Source: Ectocarpus siliculosus (lineage: Eukaryota; Sar; Phaeophyceae; Ectocarpales; Ectocarpaceae). From it: a stretch of DNA of 64,000 bases. The first letter of the stretch is position 1, and each line of letters starts with the position of its first letter. The notes under the pieces are model-generated. The model saw nothing but the letters and a program-made list of their open reading frames with translations, was not told the DNA's origin and did not search any database. Below, one piece after another: positions 1 through 12,107 of this stretch. Position numbers and translations under genes: made by a program. The stretch is from NCBI GenBank assembly GCA_000310025.1, contig FN648069.1, positions 154,631 through 218,630 of the forward strand, read 5' to 3'.

Positions 1-175
1 GGGGGGAATTTTTTTTTTTTTGGGGGGCCCCATATGGGATCCCCCCCCCCCCCCCCCGGGGGGGTAAAAGGGCCGGAAGGTTTAAATCCCTTTTCGGGGG
101 GCGGAAAAAACCCGGGGCTTTTGGGGGATTTAATTTTTTGTTAAAAGGCCCCCCCCCCCCCCCCCCCCCCCGCCT
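1..175. other. Homopolymer-rich low-quality window start
   Basis: The first 175 bases are almost only runs of G, T, C and A, including C-runs near 43-57 and 151-172. Nothing else in the window looks like this. It reads as a poorly resolved contig edge or gap-flanking sequence, not as biology. No gene is called in it. Confidence 0.6.
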
Positions 176-1042
176 CCCGTCCCTGCTATCCACTGCGTCC
201 CCACCTCCCGAAAGTTTGGCGTGCATCCGATGCGCGTACCTGATGCAAGCGAGTGCCGACGACCGGCGAAAAAGAGTTCTGGATTTGGCGGATGCATTTC
301 AAAGGTAAGCACAATTGTTTTGGTCCTACGCTTCAAAACACCCATCCACGGGATCTTTTGAGGGGGGGTCACATCATTTGGTAGGTACGGCGGCGTGTAG
401 AGATGTATACGTGATCCCCCCGCCCGGCTCTGCCACATAGATAGATCAGAGGCGGACAGAGGGGCAGAGAGATAGTTGGCTCTGCACACATTTCTTCACC
501 CGAAGCAGCAAGGGTCGTGAGTCAAGCTTTCTTCTCTTTCGACCTCCGACGGAGCGTTCTTTCTCTACATGTAGGGGCGACGGGGGTGGGGGGGTGTACT
601 CATAGTCGTGCATGCCGTAGTCGTTAGACCATTGACCTCGCATCCCTACAAAGCCGGGACGGAGCACGCCGGGTTCTCACCGGACCAGGCTCTCACATCA
701 CCAAGCGCGAAGCGCCGTGAGGTATTCGGCGAGTCGCATGAAGGGTGAGCTGCATCCTGCTAAGGGTGTTCGGCATCTTGTGCTTACTTCCTTGCGTACG
801 GATGACAGCTGCGTATGTCTTAAGGACGGGGGGGGGATTATTGCGTTCGGCCCCATCGATCGGCGGGTGTAAGACGGTGGAAGCGAGTTGACTGTGCTGA
901 GAGCGAGCATGCCCATCCCTAACCCACTCCTCTCAACTCTCACCCACCCTTAGCGCGCCCATCCCTAAGCCCCTCCTTTCAACTACTACTCACCGCCTAT
1001 CGCTAACCCATTCCCCCCCCCCTTCCCATTGGCAACGCGCAG
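176..1042. other. Upstream intron or intergenic DNA of bioF
   Basis: No exon could be recognised here. The stretch ends in a pyrimidine-rich tract and a CAG acceptor that opens the bioF exon at 1043. It contains one inverted copy of the R2 dispersed repeat (590-665). Earlier bioF exons either lie in it unrecognised or are outside the window. Confidence 0.4.
590..665 (-). repeat. R2 dispersed repeat copy 1
   Basis: Read on the minus strand, this carries the R2 core: TAGGGATGCGAGGTCAATGG, then TCTAACGACTACGGCATGCA, then an ATGAGTACACC-like end running into a C-tract. Related copies lie at 11003, 14808, 15040 and 16700. Confidence 0.7.
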
Positions 1043-2536
1043 CCTCCTTAGCGATGCCGACGTCAACAGGTGGGCCGGCGGCACCGCTCCCCCCCCCCCG
1101 CTGGACGCCAAGGACATCCCGCGCCACCGGTCGCCGATCCAGTCCGTCCTGATCGCAGGAAACGAGAGGTGCTTGCTCGTGGCTGACTCTCTCCGCGCTT
1201 TGGGCTTCGACGTGCGGGCGATCCGGAAGCCGACTGTCGCGGAGGGGACGGAGCGGCTGAGGATTACGCTACACGCGTACAACACTGACGAGGAGGTGGG
1301 TGGTCGCACTTGAGATGGAATTCCTCGCTCCGTTGCTTCCGGTTACCGTACAAGGGTGCGTAAGATACCACACCCAATGGGCTGATTTTCAAAGCCACGG
1401 CGAGGAGGATGCCAATAGTGATGCGTTTCCGAAAAGCTCTTGACTTAAGTAAATATTGTTTAATATTTTTTTGGTTTATATATTAAATACTTACGGTGAT
1501 TTTAAAAGCTTCATTTGTTTTATAGTAGCTAATACATTAAATTTACTTTCGTGGATTTTAAAGTCAACTTTATGATGAAAACCTCTTAGTTAGACGGTTC
1601 CAACGTCGCCATTTTGTCATCGCTATTGTGAAGGTGGCCTCAAATTGTCTCGTAGATCGTGACGTGTCGGGTGACCTGTCGGAGATCTACAACCTTCGGG
1701 ATGTTGCCACAGATTAGATAGAGCCAGTGGAACACGCTGAGACCAAAAAACAAGTGCACAAGGCCAGCTTCCCTCCTCTCTCTCTCTCTGCGACAACCCA
1801 CGTAACCGTACATCTGTTATTTTCTCTTGCCAGTGATTGATACCAGGACGCCCCCTCGCACCACACAAACCACGAGAAACTAGAGCCACAGCCCGAGCCT
1901 GGAGACCTCCGTCTCACATCTGTCTGGCGTATATGAGATCGGGGTCTCCAGGCTCTCGCTGTGGCTCCAGTTTATCGTAGGGTGTGTGGTACGAAAAGGC
2001 CCCGGTATCAATCACTGGTACAAGAGAGGAGAGCAGATGTACGGTAACGTGGGTTGTCGCAAGAGAAGAGAGGGGGGCAACTGGCCTGCTGCGCGTTCAG
2101 CGTGTTCCACTGGCTCTATTCTGTGGCAACAGCCCGAAGGCATGTAGATCTCCGACGGGTTATCTGACGTCATCATCTACGAGACAAGCTGCTGAGTGTG
2201 ACGTGCACACCTCGAGCTTTAGCAATCTTCCCTCGGCGTGTGGCATCTTGTGCGACCTAAGGTAGCAGTTACGACCACCCCGAGAGGCCGTGAACGTTCT
2301 GCGCCGCTTCGTTGTGGTCGTTGTGTTCGCGGCTTGTCGTTGACTGGCCCATTCGGCAGGTCGAGTCCCTGGCGCGACACATCCGGCGGCTGACAGCGAA
2401 CAAAGGCAATAGTGCCGACAAGGCTCGTGCGAGGACCTCGGAGGAAGATGAAGGGGGCACGAGGGCAAGCGGGGGGGGTTTAGCCAGAGATTCGATTTTG
2501 CTTCTGGGAGAGTCTGCTACTCGAGCTCGACTGTGA
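1043..2536 (+). CDS. bioF: 8-amino-7-oxononanoate synthase-like protein, C-terminal exons
   Basis: This is the 3' end of a PLP-dependent alpha-oxoamine synthase, most like BioF, which condenses pimeloyl-CoA or pimeloyl-ACP with alanine in biotin synthesis. Exon 1043-1295 encodes the C-terminal small domain. The diagnostic stretch is SPIQSVLIAGNE, then a GF-V-AIRKPTVAEGTERLRITLHA segment, matching the family PPTVPEGTARLRITL block. It ends DEE before a GTGGGT donor. Exon 2360-2536 follows a CAG acceptor in phase 0 and continues VESLARHIRRL, the expected last helix, then about 45 Ser/Arg/Gly-rich residues to a stop. That tail is longer than in bacterial BioF. The PLP lysine and N-terminal domain are not in the window. 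KBL and serine palmitoyltransferase are the main alternatives; the PTV-EGT block favours BioF. The intron 1296-2359 holds a foldback element. Confidence 0.78.
1344..1445 (+). repeat. Truncated copy of the TACCGT MITE family
   Basis: It begins TACCGTACAAGG and continues with the ACACCC...GCTGATTTTCAAAGC terminal segment, seen intact at 42785-43005. It then passes into the internal CGTTTCCGAAAAGCTCT segment and is lost. There is no right terminus. It lies in the last bioF intron. Confidence 0.6.
1446..1625. other. AT-rich island in the bioF intron
   Basis: A stretch of about 180 bases is strongly A+T-rich, unlike the G+C-rich surroundings. It has no coding signal and lies between the MITE fragment and the foldback element. 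Confidence 0.5.
1645..2187. mobile_element. Foldback (long inverted repeat) element
   Basis: Two arms of about 260-270 bp are imperfect reverse complements. The left arm runs from 1645 (TTGTCTCGTAGAT) to about 1917, and the right arm from about 1935 to 2187 (ATCTACGAGACAA). Matching internal blocks include TAGAGCCAGTGGAACACGCT against AGCGTGTTCCACTGGCTCTA, and CCACGTAACCGTACATCTG against CAGATGTACGGTAACGTGG. The loop is only about 15-20 bases. Homology stops sharply at both outer ends. There is no coding capacity. This is a non-autonomous palindromic element inside an intron. Confidence 0.8.
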
Positions 2537-4615
2537 TGGAGCAAACGGGCGTGTTTTTTGTGGTTTTGCTGGTTTGACGGCTCCATGTGATTCGATGGAT
2601 GCTTTGGGTATGACGTCTCGTGGATGAAGAGAGCTCACCTCTGCTGTGACTGCATGTAGGTGTTGCGGCAATCGCTGTACGTGGAACGGCGATTTTGGGG
2701 CATGAACCCGCATCTTCGCGTGTGGGTGTCACTTGGCAAAGTGCTATCCAATATGCTTGGCGCTCTGTAGAACCGTCGGCAGAGGCAACGAGGGGTTGCG
2801 GGAGATAGATATGCTGTGTAGTAGAAGCCTCTCTTTTTGGCCTGTTTCAGTGCTCCGCGCATTGGGCAGGCAGAGCAAAGAATGACATTGGCTCTCATCC
2901 GGTTGCATTGATGTTTTTATGCCCTTGCGCTCGGTATATAGCTGGATTCACTCGCTATACTCAACAAGAAGCACACATGTATGCATAAGCGTCGTGCTGT
3001 TTGAGATTCACATGTTTTTTCTGCGGACATGTCCACATGTGCAAGCTTGCTTGTGTTTGCGAGCGCTGCGCTTCCTTTTTTTTTTGTACCTCCTATTATC
3101 TCCTCTGATCCATTCTTTGCTTTATCGGTGCAGAACGCCCCATCCCTCATTTTGGGGGGGTGCCTCAAACGTGATCTCTCTCTCGTCGGCATATTCTGTA
3201 GACTACGATATCTCATGAAATGTTCTCTCTCCCAGATCCAGGTACTACATCACTTCTGCTGTAGGGCATCCGATCGACCAGTGTACCATTCGAAGGGTTT
3301 TTCACACTTTACACTTCACACACACAACAGCATAGTGCGCGGAAATGCCACCTTTCAGCACGGCCAAAACACCTACAACAACAAAACTATTCCTCCTCAG
3401 TGTCAAGACTTTCAAGGTGTTCCTCCGGGTCGCATCTCGGAGGGGCGGTCCTTCGAAGGCAGCGCCAATGTTAATGAGTCTAGACAAGGTGGTGGTCCTC
3501 TCCCGTTTGTTGCTGAAGTACTAGCGGGATGAGAGACGACGAGAAAAAAAAAAAATGTAATCCATTAATTCCGCCGCATTTTTGCCATGTGCGTACAAGA
3601 GCTGGTGTCGGAACGACAATAGCACGGATAGATACCCACGCCGAGCCCACCCCACAGCACCATGCGGGGCTACAACAGGATCCCGGAGGGCGCTTCACCA
3701 GGGGAGTCGGATGCACAGGTGCCCTCCTGATGTCAAGTCGCTCGCGAAACTCGAACAACGCATGCACAGAGTAAGGCTTGTGTTGTTCTATTGAGAATCG
3801 ACCCATTCATGACCGCAGGCTGCCCGCCTGCTGCAACGTGTTCATTGTTCTTGCCAACTTGCTGTTGCTGCTGCTGTCGCCCGGATGGATCGCAGGGCGC
3901 GCGCGAGGAGGGCAACGTGCGTACCCCCCTCCGCAGCAGCAGCGGCTCTGCGGCAGAGGGACAAGGCGGTGAGACCCGTAACAGGTGAGAGGTCGCTGTT
4001 CGGGACCATTTTTCACATCGATCAGCGGTGCAATTTCAGCGGACTGCTGTCGAGTTGTGCAGGAGAGAACGGTCGCGCAGGCGGCATGAGCTCGCCGTTG
4101 GGGGGGGGGTCGCCACGGCCTCGTCGCTCTTTTCCGTTGCCGCCCGCGGGAGTTTCGTCGCGGGGGCGCTCTTGAGTCAGGTAGTCCAGATTGAAGTTGG
4201 ACAGCACCAGAGCTGGGTGCAGACTGCTCAAGTCAACCATTTGTGATTCAACCACCGCTACAAAACTCTGCTCTTGTGGATACAGCAGTATGCATATGCA
4301 CACATGCATATGATACTCCTACCATATGAGAGGTCGAACTCGAGAACACCGCAGGGAGGTGTGAATCTCCAACGCTGTTTACACAGACGTTTCACTCGGG
4401 ATACACCGGGCTGTGATAACTCACTAAAAGATGTCGTGTTGCTGGGCCCCACTGGGTATTATAGTACAATGTAAGGATAGGCGTACGAGGACACCATGCT
4501 CCGCTATGCTTTGCTCCTTCCACACCGGTGCCAAGCACAGAACTGACCGGTGCCAAGCCGCCTGTTGTTGGTTGTTGTTGTTGGTTGTTGTTGTTGGTTG
4601 TTGTTGTTGTTGTTG

Positions 4616-4712
4616 TGTTCGCATCAAAAACCGTTCCGGTTTCCGCTCAGTGCCTTCTAATGTCCGTACTCTGGTCCAACTGACGCGGACTCCTTCCGTG
4701 GGTGTTATTTTC
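4616..4712 (+). repeat. R1 dispersed repeat copy 1
   Basis: About 100 bp containing AAACCGTTCCGGTTTCCGCT, then TAATGTCCGTACT, GGTCCAACTGACGCGGACT and CCTTCCGTGGG. It sits directly 3' of a (TTG)n microsatellite, as other copies do. No coding capacity is seen. Confidence 0.7.
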
Positions 4713-5291
4713 GTGCGATCAGTACCTGTCACCCCTTGCAAGAGATCGCCGGGGGAGAGTCGACTATTCCAACTGTTTACTCCCCGACAGACCGCCATCC
4801 GTGTCTCCGTTTCCCTGCTGTCCCAAACCCAATTCAACCACCGCCACCGCCGTCGCTATGGAACCCTCGTCCAATCAAAGTCCAATCGAGGGAGTTTGTT
4901 CGGTCTCTGAGGAGCCCTCGTGCTAGTTTAGGTTCCTAACCTCAAAGATGTAAGACCCTTGGTTAACACACGGCTTCTCCATGATTGAGGACTGAACTGA
5001 CCTCGCTACGCAACACCTGCCAACGCTCCCAGCAGGAGGCTCGCCGTTGCCGTACCTCTCGGAGTTCTCGGCGTTCTCGGGGTTCTTTTGATCACGTCGG
5101 GGGGTGGGGGTCGACGGCTGCGGCCGGAGCCGGAAGCTGGCTCGCCCGCCAGCTTTGAAAGCCAGCACTCGGTTGCTGGGGTGTCGGTGTTCGAGAGCTC
5201 CTTTCACGATGGGACAAGGCTTGACCAGGGCTTCCCTGCCCCGGCGAGCTTGAAACAGGTCAGTCGTCGAATTCAGCAAGTAGTAGTTTTG

Positions 5292-5515
5292 TACCGTAGG
5301 CTGTGCAAGATATCACACTCCCTGGACCGATTTTCGAAGCTCGATATCTCGGCAGGAAAAGCAGGTGACGGTGCCAAAAATGGATGCGGCGTTGCAACCG
5401 TCTCGTCGAGAGCTTTCCGAAAACGTATAATTATATTTCGGCATCTTCTTCGCCGTGGAGTAATCGAGCTTTGACAATCGGTCCAGGGGGTGTGGTACCC
5501 GTAGATCGCGTTTGA
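5292..5515 (+). mobile_element. TACCGT MITE, copy with damaged right end
   Basis: The left end is TACCGTAGGCTGTGCAAGAT, followed by CCTGGACCGATTTTCGAAGC. The interior shares CAACCGTCTCGTCGAGAGCT and TCGCCGTGGAGTAATCGAGC with the intact copy at 42785. The right terminal repeat is recognisable to GGTCCAGGGGGTGTGGTA and then diverges. Size agrees with the intact 221 bp element. Confidence 0.7.
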
Positions 5516-5660
5516 TACCACCCCCCTGGACCCAGTTTTCAAACCTCAAGTACTCTGCAGCAGGCCAGTGATGGTGCCGGAACTGGCGGCGATGGAAATG
5601 CTGTCTCGTCGATAGTTTCTTTCCGAAAGCGTGTCATTTGATTGTGTCGCCCCCTCTTGT
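5516..5660 (+). repeat. TACCGT MITE, second truncated copy in tandem
   Basis: It starts TACCACCCCCCTGGACCCAG, the left-terminal segment lacking the outer tip. It then follows the internal order of the family: GCAGCAGG, a GGCGGCGATGG segment, CTCGTCGATAG and TTTCCGAAAGCGTGTCA. No right terminus is present. It abuts the previous copy, so the pair may come from insertion into or next to an older copy. Confidence 0.55.
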
Positions 5661-5932
5661 TATCGTGAAATGAACCCCCAAGGAGTAGCATTCGAATATT
5701 TTGTCGACTATTGTACTTCTGTACACGAGGAAGGCATGCTCTACGGAGAGACATTTTGTAGCACTGAAACGCTATCGTCGTCGTCCCGTGCCACGCCGTA
5801 CGGTGTCGTACAGCAGTATGTCGCGCACCGACCTATTCTTTATCCAAACCTTTGTCCGTCATCATCGTCATCGCCGTCGTCATCGTCATCGTTGTTCTTG
5901 TTCTTGTTCTTGTTCTTGTTCTTGTTCTCTTC

Positions 5933-6012
5933 ACTTTACAAACCGTTCCGGTATCTGGTCAGTACTCGTCTGGTATCCGTACCGGTCCAACTGACACAGA
6001 TGCCGTGTTTCG
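5933..6012 (+). repeat. R1 dispersed repeat copy 2
   Basis: It contains AAACCGTTCCGGTATCTGGT, then TATCCGTACCGGTCCAACTG and ACACAGATGCC. It lies just 3' of a CTT/GTT trinucleotide run at 5890-5930. It is the most diverged copy at the 3' side. Confidence 0.6.
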
Positions 6013-6486
6013 CCAAAGGCGAATAACGAGGGCGTGAGCCAATATAACGCAAACATTTTTTTCGGTTGTGTCTTCCAAGGAGAAAACAGTACAAACTATT
6101 ATGAGTTTTTCCGAAACACCCGTGTCTTGTGTCTTGTGATCATGTCTTGGTTCTGTCTTGCGATGGTGGTGTCTCGATATACCTCCTTACCTTACCAGGA
6201 ATGTACTATATCTAGTCGGGCCGAGAATGCTATTGCAATGACCTCGCTCACTCGAACAATACATGTACATTCCTTTTTCATTGTTCCTTTTACCATGAAA
6301 CATGGGAATTGGACGATAAATTTATTATTTTCTTGCTCAAATTTCCACATGGATAAAAGGAATAATGTAGTATTTGTTAGCGTTGTTAGCACGTTTTGAA
6401 GAAATGGATCACCATTCTCCGATGATCCAAACAAGCCTGCACGATGATGCTCCCCCCTTACCGTGACTTAACCCCCAACCTTCCAG

Positions 6487-6493
6487 GAATGCC

Positions 6494-6537
<44 letters not shown>

Positions 6538-7266
6538 TCATCCGACGATGACAGCAGTGGGAGCAGCGACAGCGAGGAGGAGGAGGTCATAGCGGTCTGC
6601 GCAGAGAGGGGCGTGTCTGGGACGGTGGTGGTGGAGTCGGACGACAAGCTGCAGGAGATTATCGGATTCGGGGGAGCTTTCACCGACGCCGCCACGATAA
6701 ACTTCTTCAAGCTGCCGGAGGATGTTCAGGAGCAGGTGATGGGGTGCCTCCGCTGCTGCTGCTGCTGCTGCTGCTGCTTGGTTTTGGCTGCCTGCAGCGG
6801 TGGTGTTGTGCTATCTCGCGCTCATGAAAACGCAAACTATAACAATAAGAAGTTGTGTGAAGCAATCCGGCAGCTTCTTCTCTACACTCAATTGTGAAGA
6901 CGACACTCACCTCGATTGAAGTACACTTCCAACGGGTGTTCTTTCGTGATTGTATGTTTCATGCATAAAATGTGTTTTTTTTTTTAAGATGGTAGAATGG
7001 ATGACGACAACTCCTTCCGATGAGGACGTCGCCCCTTTCCGACGCTTGAAATTGGTAGATTTAGCATCTAGACTTGAATTAATAGCATCTAGACTTGAAT
7101 TAGTTCTTTCCTCGCACCCATCAGCGCAAACAAGAAGGGGATGGTAGACGGCTGATGACGGAACTCCTTCCGATGATGACGTCACTTCTTCCCGTTCTCT
7201 TGGAAGTGGTAGATTTAGCATCTACATTCTTGATCTTTCTCGCGCTCTTGATGATGGTTGATGATC

Positions 7267-7299
<33 letters not shown>

Positions 7300-8097
7300 C
7301 AATGTTTGTCTAACCGGCAGGTGTTGGACGCATACTTCGGACCCAACGGCATCGAGTACAGCGTTGGCCGCATCCCCATGGGCAGCTGCGACTTCAGCGT
7401 GGAGCAGTACAGCTTCGACGAAGTGCCGGGAGACTACAACCTCACGCACTTCGATGATGGCGTGGAGAAGGACACCGCTCAGAGGGTAAGGGGGCTCCGA
7501 AGAATAGAATGGGGGGTGGGGGGGCTGCTGTTCCGTCGCTGCCGCTGCTGCTGCTGCTGCTGCTGTTGTTGTTGTTGTTGTCTTCACGTTCACAGCCCGT
7601 GCTAGAATCTGTAATAGTCCAACCGGTGTATTGTTAGTGTTGTCTTCACATTCAAAAGCCGTTCCGGTCTCCCCTCAGCACCTTCTGATGTCCGTACTGG
7701 TCCAGCCGACACGGACGCCTTCTGTGGTCACAGGCCACCTACCCCAAAAGGGCTACACCTTTGTAGAACAGCGGTACACCTTTGTATATTATTTTTTTTC
7801 ATATTTTTTCTTTCCCCGCCAGATCCCGATGCTCCTCTCGGCCCTCGCGCGCCGGGAGGACCTGAAGCTCTTCACGTCTCCGTGGAGCCCTCCCGCATGG
7901 ATGAAGGTGTGTTCGTTCTCGAAAGAACTGCGTAGCCCGTTGTTGATGGTGCTTTGTTGCTGCTGCGGTCGTTATTGCTCTTGTTTTTTTTTGTCTTCAG
8001 ATCAGAGCTGGTGACGATGATGGTGATGATGTTGTTGTCCATGCGTTGTTGCTGTTGTTACTGCTGCTGCTGTTGCTGCTGCTGATGTTGTTGTTCT

Positions 8098-8128
<31 letters not shown>

Positions 8129-11100
8129 ATTGCTACCGTTGCAGATACTGCTGCTGTTGATGATGATAGTGATGTTGCTGCTGCTGCTGCTACGATGCCA
8201 TCCGTCCGCTCTTGTTGTCGTTGCTGCGGCTGCTGCTGATGATGTTGTTGTTTTCTGTTGCTGTTGGTGCTGATGTTGTTAACCCATTCGTTGTCGCTGT
8301 TTGTGGTTGTCTCTCCGCCGTGAGAGAGCAGGAGCCGAAAGACGGAGTTCAGAGCATGATCGAGAGCGCTCTGCCGCAGGGACTGCTGGCGGACCCCGGG
8401 GTGCACGCTGCGTGGGCACTCTTCTTCAGCCGCTTTATATCGGCCTACAAGGAACAGGTACCGTCTGTGGAGTGTTTGTTGTGGTTGTGGTTGTCGTTGT
8501 CGTTGCTGTTCAAGGGTGTTTACGTGGTAAATTTTCCTGGTGGGCAGTTTTGTGCGCAGCGAGGGTAAACCCAATCGTCTGGTCGCTGCGCGTAGGTGCT
8601 CCTTTCGCCGCGTTGTTTTCGCCCCACGCACAGGAGAGCTTTTTTTGCTGGAGATGTGTCTATCGTGTAGCATACAGTATTGCGTACTTGCAGGGGGGGG
8701 GGGGGGAGCGACAAAAACTCCAACCCCTTTGTTTTCCCCCCCGTCCCGCCATTTATTTAGGCACTAAGGCGTTTCACACGCAGGTATGACTGGACGAACC
8801 ACCAGCACTTTCTTTGTCGCCGACCGAACCCCGACCCCCCCCCCCCCCTATACCCCTCCATGGGGGGCCCCTGGCGGAAAGAGGTTCGTAGGCGAAGCCG
8901 GGTGCTGTTGTGTTTGTGTCGTGGCGCAACAGCAGTGGATCGAATCGATTCCACCGCAGCAGTCATGGGCCCAGCCTGGACGCTGCAACCCCTCGTGGAA
9001 AGCTACAGTGTCATCGCGAAGCACGCCTCCATCATCAACGCTTCTATGAAAACCCCCGACGCCGTACAAGTATCAGGAGCGAGTCCGATTCCTTCTTGGT
9101 ATTATTTAACCAGCAACCATGAATTCTCCTATATCGAACCCAAGACAAAAGCAGCAATCATATACCACCCGGGGAGGATGGATCAAATGCGCACAATATG
9201 TCCAACTAAATCGGTGTCTGGTGTCGTGCTGTGCTGTCGCTGTGCCGTGCTGTCGGCGGCAGGGGGTGGATTTGTGGGGGCTGACGATCCAGAATGAGTC
9301 TGAGAACCCGGGTCCGTGGGAGGCTTGCGTGTACACGCCCTCATCTCAGGTAAGGACAGGATTAAGGATGAGAGGGTCGTGCCACGCCAATTTCCATCTC
9401 TTAAATCCGGCTTTCTCGTACACCGTCTTTGCTATAGTACGGTGTAAGATAATTTTCTCTCAAACCGTAGCCAACACGGTTTTGGATAATATTCTCTTGA
9501 ACCGTGAACATCTTTTAAAGAGGATTTTCTCTTACAGCGTAACCTCTCGTGCCAACCAGCTGAATGAAAAAAGTTTGTGGAGACATATCACTCATGCTAC
9601 ATCACGTCGTCAGTATGCGTTAGCACCTCGTGCTGTTGTTGCTGGTGCTCGTGTGTGTGTGTTTTCTCTCTTTGAAGACTCTTTGAAGAGCGACCAAAGA
9701 TAAAATCACGAAATACCGGTATGGCGGTGTACTGTAGATTCATCGCAACCCGTTTGTATATCGGCGCCCTGGAGGGGAGGGGGGAGTCAAGAGATGCACC
9801 TTCAAATGATATCATGTGTAATATGTAACCCTCGTTGGATGTACCGCGTCTGACTCAGGGTCCCCCCCCCCCCCCCTCCCGTTTCCAGGCTAAATTCATC
9901 CGCGACCACCTCGGTCCCGTCATCCGGAGGGACCACCCGGACGTGAAGATCATGGCCTTCGACCACAACAGAGACCACCGTGAGTTGGCGTGAACCAGAA
10001 GAGTTGTTGTTGTTGTTGTTGCTGTCTTCACATCAGACACCGTTCCGATCTTTATATCTACCCAGTACCTCCATCTGTCCCTACTAGTCTAACGCTTGAC
10101 TTTCGCGGTCGATTCCCGTGGTCACAGGCCAACATACCCAACCCAAAAAAATGAAATGGACCCGAAGGGTATGGGAGGAGGCTAAGGGGATGACGCAGAT
10201 GGCAGAGGGAAGAGGCCGGGGGAGGGGTTGGGGGGGGTGAAAGTGAAAGTGAGGGGGGGAAGGACAGAAGGATGAGTGACGGTTGGGACTGGGAAAGGGG
10301 GAAGTTGGCCCGCGCTTTCCTTGTGGTGCTGTTGCTCGCTGTTCGCGCGTGTGTGTGTTGTACAGTGGTACGTACGTCGAAAGCGTGTGCGACATGACAC
10401 CGTCGGATCGCTGCTGCTGTAAAGAATGACACGGTGGTCCGCATACTGTACCTCGATGAATTGGATGCGTCACTTAACTTTCCACCAGATCGTTATAGAA
10501 GAACACTTTTTGCTTGAAGTGTGTGTGTGTGTTTCATTCTCTCTTTTTCGCTCAGGTACGGTACAGAAGTGGTCCCGATACATCGCGGTCCCGAATAGCG
10601 CGGATCCCGATGAATCGCGGTAACACTCCCTTGGCACACCAACCTACATTTCTATGCAGGGACCTTCCCCCGGTAGCGCGGGTCCCGATATACCGGGGTG
10701 TTTTTGTCTTGTTACTACTATACTGCCATATATCGAGACCACTACTGCATATGACTGTAGCTGTTCTTAAACAATAGATCCGCCAGATCATCCAAGCATT
10801 TTCTTTTTCCTCCTTTTCTCTCTCCTTCTCTCTCATCGCCAGTGGTAACGTGGGCGGAGGAGATGATGAGCAACGAAGAGACGGCTCAGTACGTCGACGG
10901 CATGGCCTTCCACTGGTACGTGGCTTCGTGGAACAGGCTGCTGGACGGCAGCATGGGCTGGGGCGCTCTCAACACGTGAGAATTGTGTGTGTGTGTGGGG
11001 TGCTATCATGTAACCGATCGCCGTGGTCGTTGGACCGTTGATCTCGCATCACTACAATGCCGTGAGAGTCATGCCGGGCTTTCGCCGGCGCTGGCGGGGG

Positions 11101-12072
11101 GGTGACACAATGCTGAGAAATAAGGGGGTGACGTGACACGACATTCATCAATGAGGGGGGAGGGGGGGGGGGGGGGATTGCTCACGACACCGGTCAAGGT
11201 GGGGATAACGTTCGGAGTAACGGAGAAGTGTACTGGGAGGGAGGAGGTCGAATTGCACCACCTGCCGACACACTTGCAGGTCGAGACCCTGACCCAGATC
11301 CAAGCCCCTTCGCACGGTGGGGTAGGCACAAGAGATACGCCTGGGTTGTTGTTGTTGCGGACCCACCACGCCTCTTCGTCGCAGGACCCACAACCTGCTG
11401 AGCGGAAGAGACAAGTTCATCCTCTCGACGGAGAGCTGCAACTGCCCCAACGTGGACCACTCCCTGGAGGGGGGCTGGAAGAGGGCAGAACACACGCTGC
11501 ACGAAATGATCGCCGACGTCAACAGCTGGTCCACTGGATGGTTAGATTTCTTTTTTCTTGTTTTTTGTTTTTTGTTGGTTCTCGTGAAAGCCGTCGCGAT
11601 ATAGTTAGTAACGGGTGCTGTTCTTGAAAGGTATACTGAGCAGAGATCAGCATGTTTTTTTGTGCATGAAGATGACAACAATAACGACAGCAGCATGCGT
11701 TTGTGCTGAAACGGTAAGGTAGTCCTACGCGGTGGTCGATTTGTATGAAAGCTCGTCCACACGCAGTATTCGCCACGGGTTTGTGCTAGTTGAGAAGCGA
11801 GGTACGTGATACTCTACGCTTTAAGGTATCTACCAGCGCATGTAAAATGGCATCGTTGTGTCTTTTTCCTTTTACACTCAATGTCAACACTTTGCTGTCT
11901 GCGAAAAAGGGTACCGTAATACAGCAGTGCGCACACGTCGAGCTATCTAAGACTATTGTTTGTTTTGTTTTTTCCACAGCAGCAGTGATCTATCTTCCGG
12001 ATATCGGTTGTTCTTCTAGCTTCTGCCGTTTGGGACGTATCTTGCATCAAGGCGTGCTTCTCTTTCGATTTT

Positions 12073-12107
<35 letters not shown>

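Larger units (their letters stand above)
2537..6486. other. bioF-GH30 interval; early GH30 exons not resolved
   Basis: No exon was recognised by homology. GH30 enzymes need a signal peptide and N-terminal strands before the exon at 6487, so one or more 5' exons should be here. A weak candidate is around 3778-3969, with a hydrophobic Leu-rich stretch and a GTGAGA donor at 3970, but nothing confirms it. The interval holds two R1 repeats (4616, 5933), a tandem pair of MITE fragments (5292-5660) and GTT/CTT trinucleotide runs near 4562-4615 and 5866-5930. Confidence 0.5.

Noticed and set aside
8002-8673. 223-codon minus-strand Gln/Ala/Thr-rich frame
   Set aside because: Arises from the CTG/GTT trinucleotide field in a GH30 intron and overlaps a real GH30 exon in antisense.
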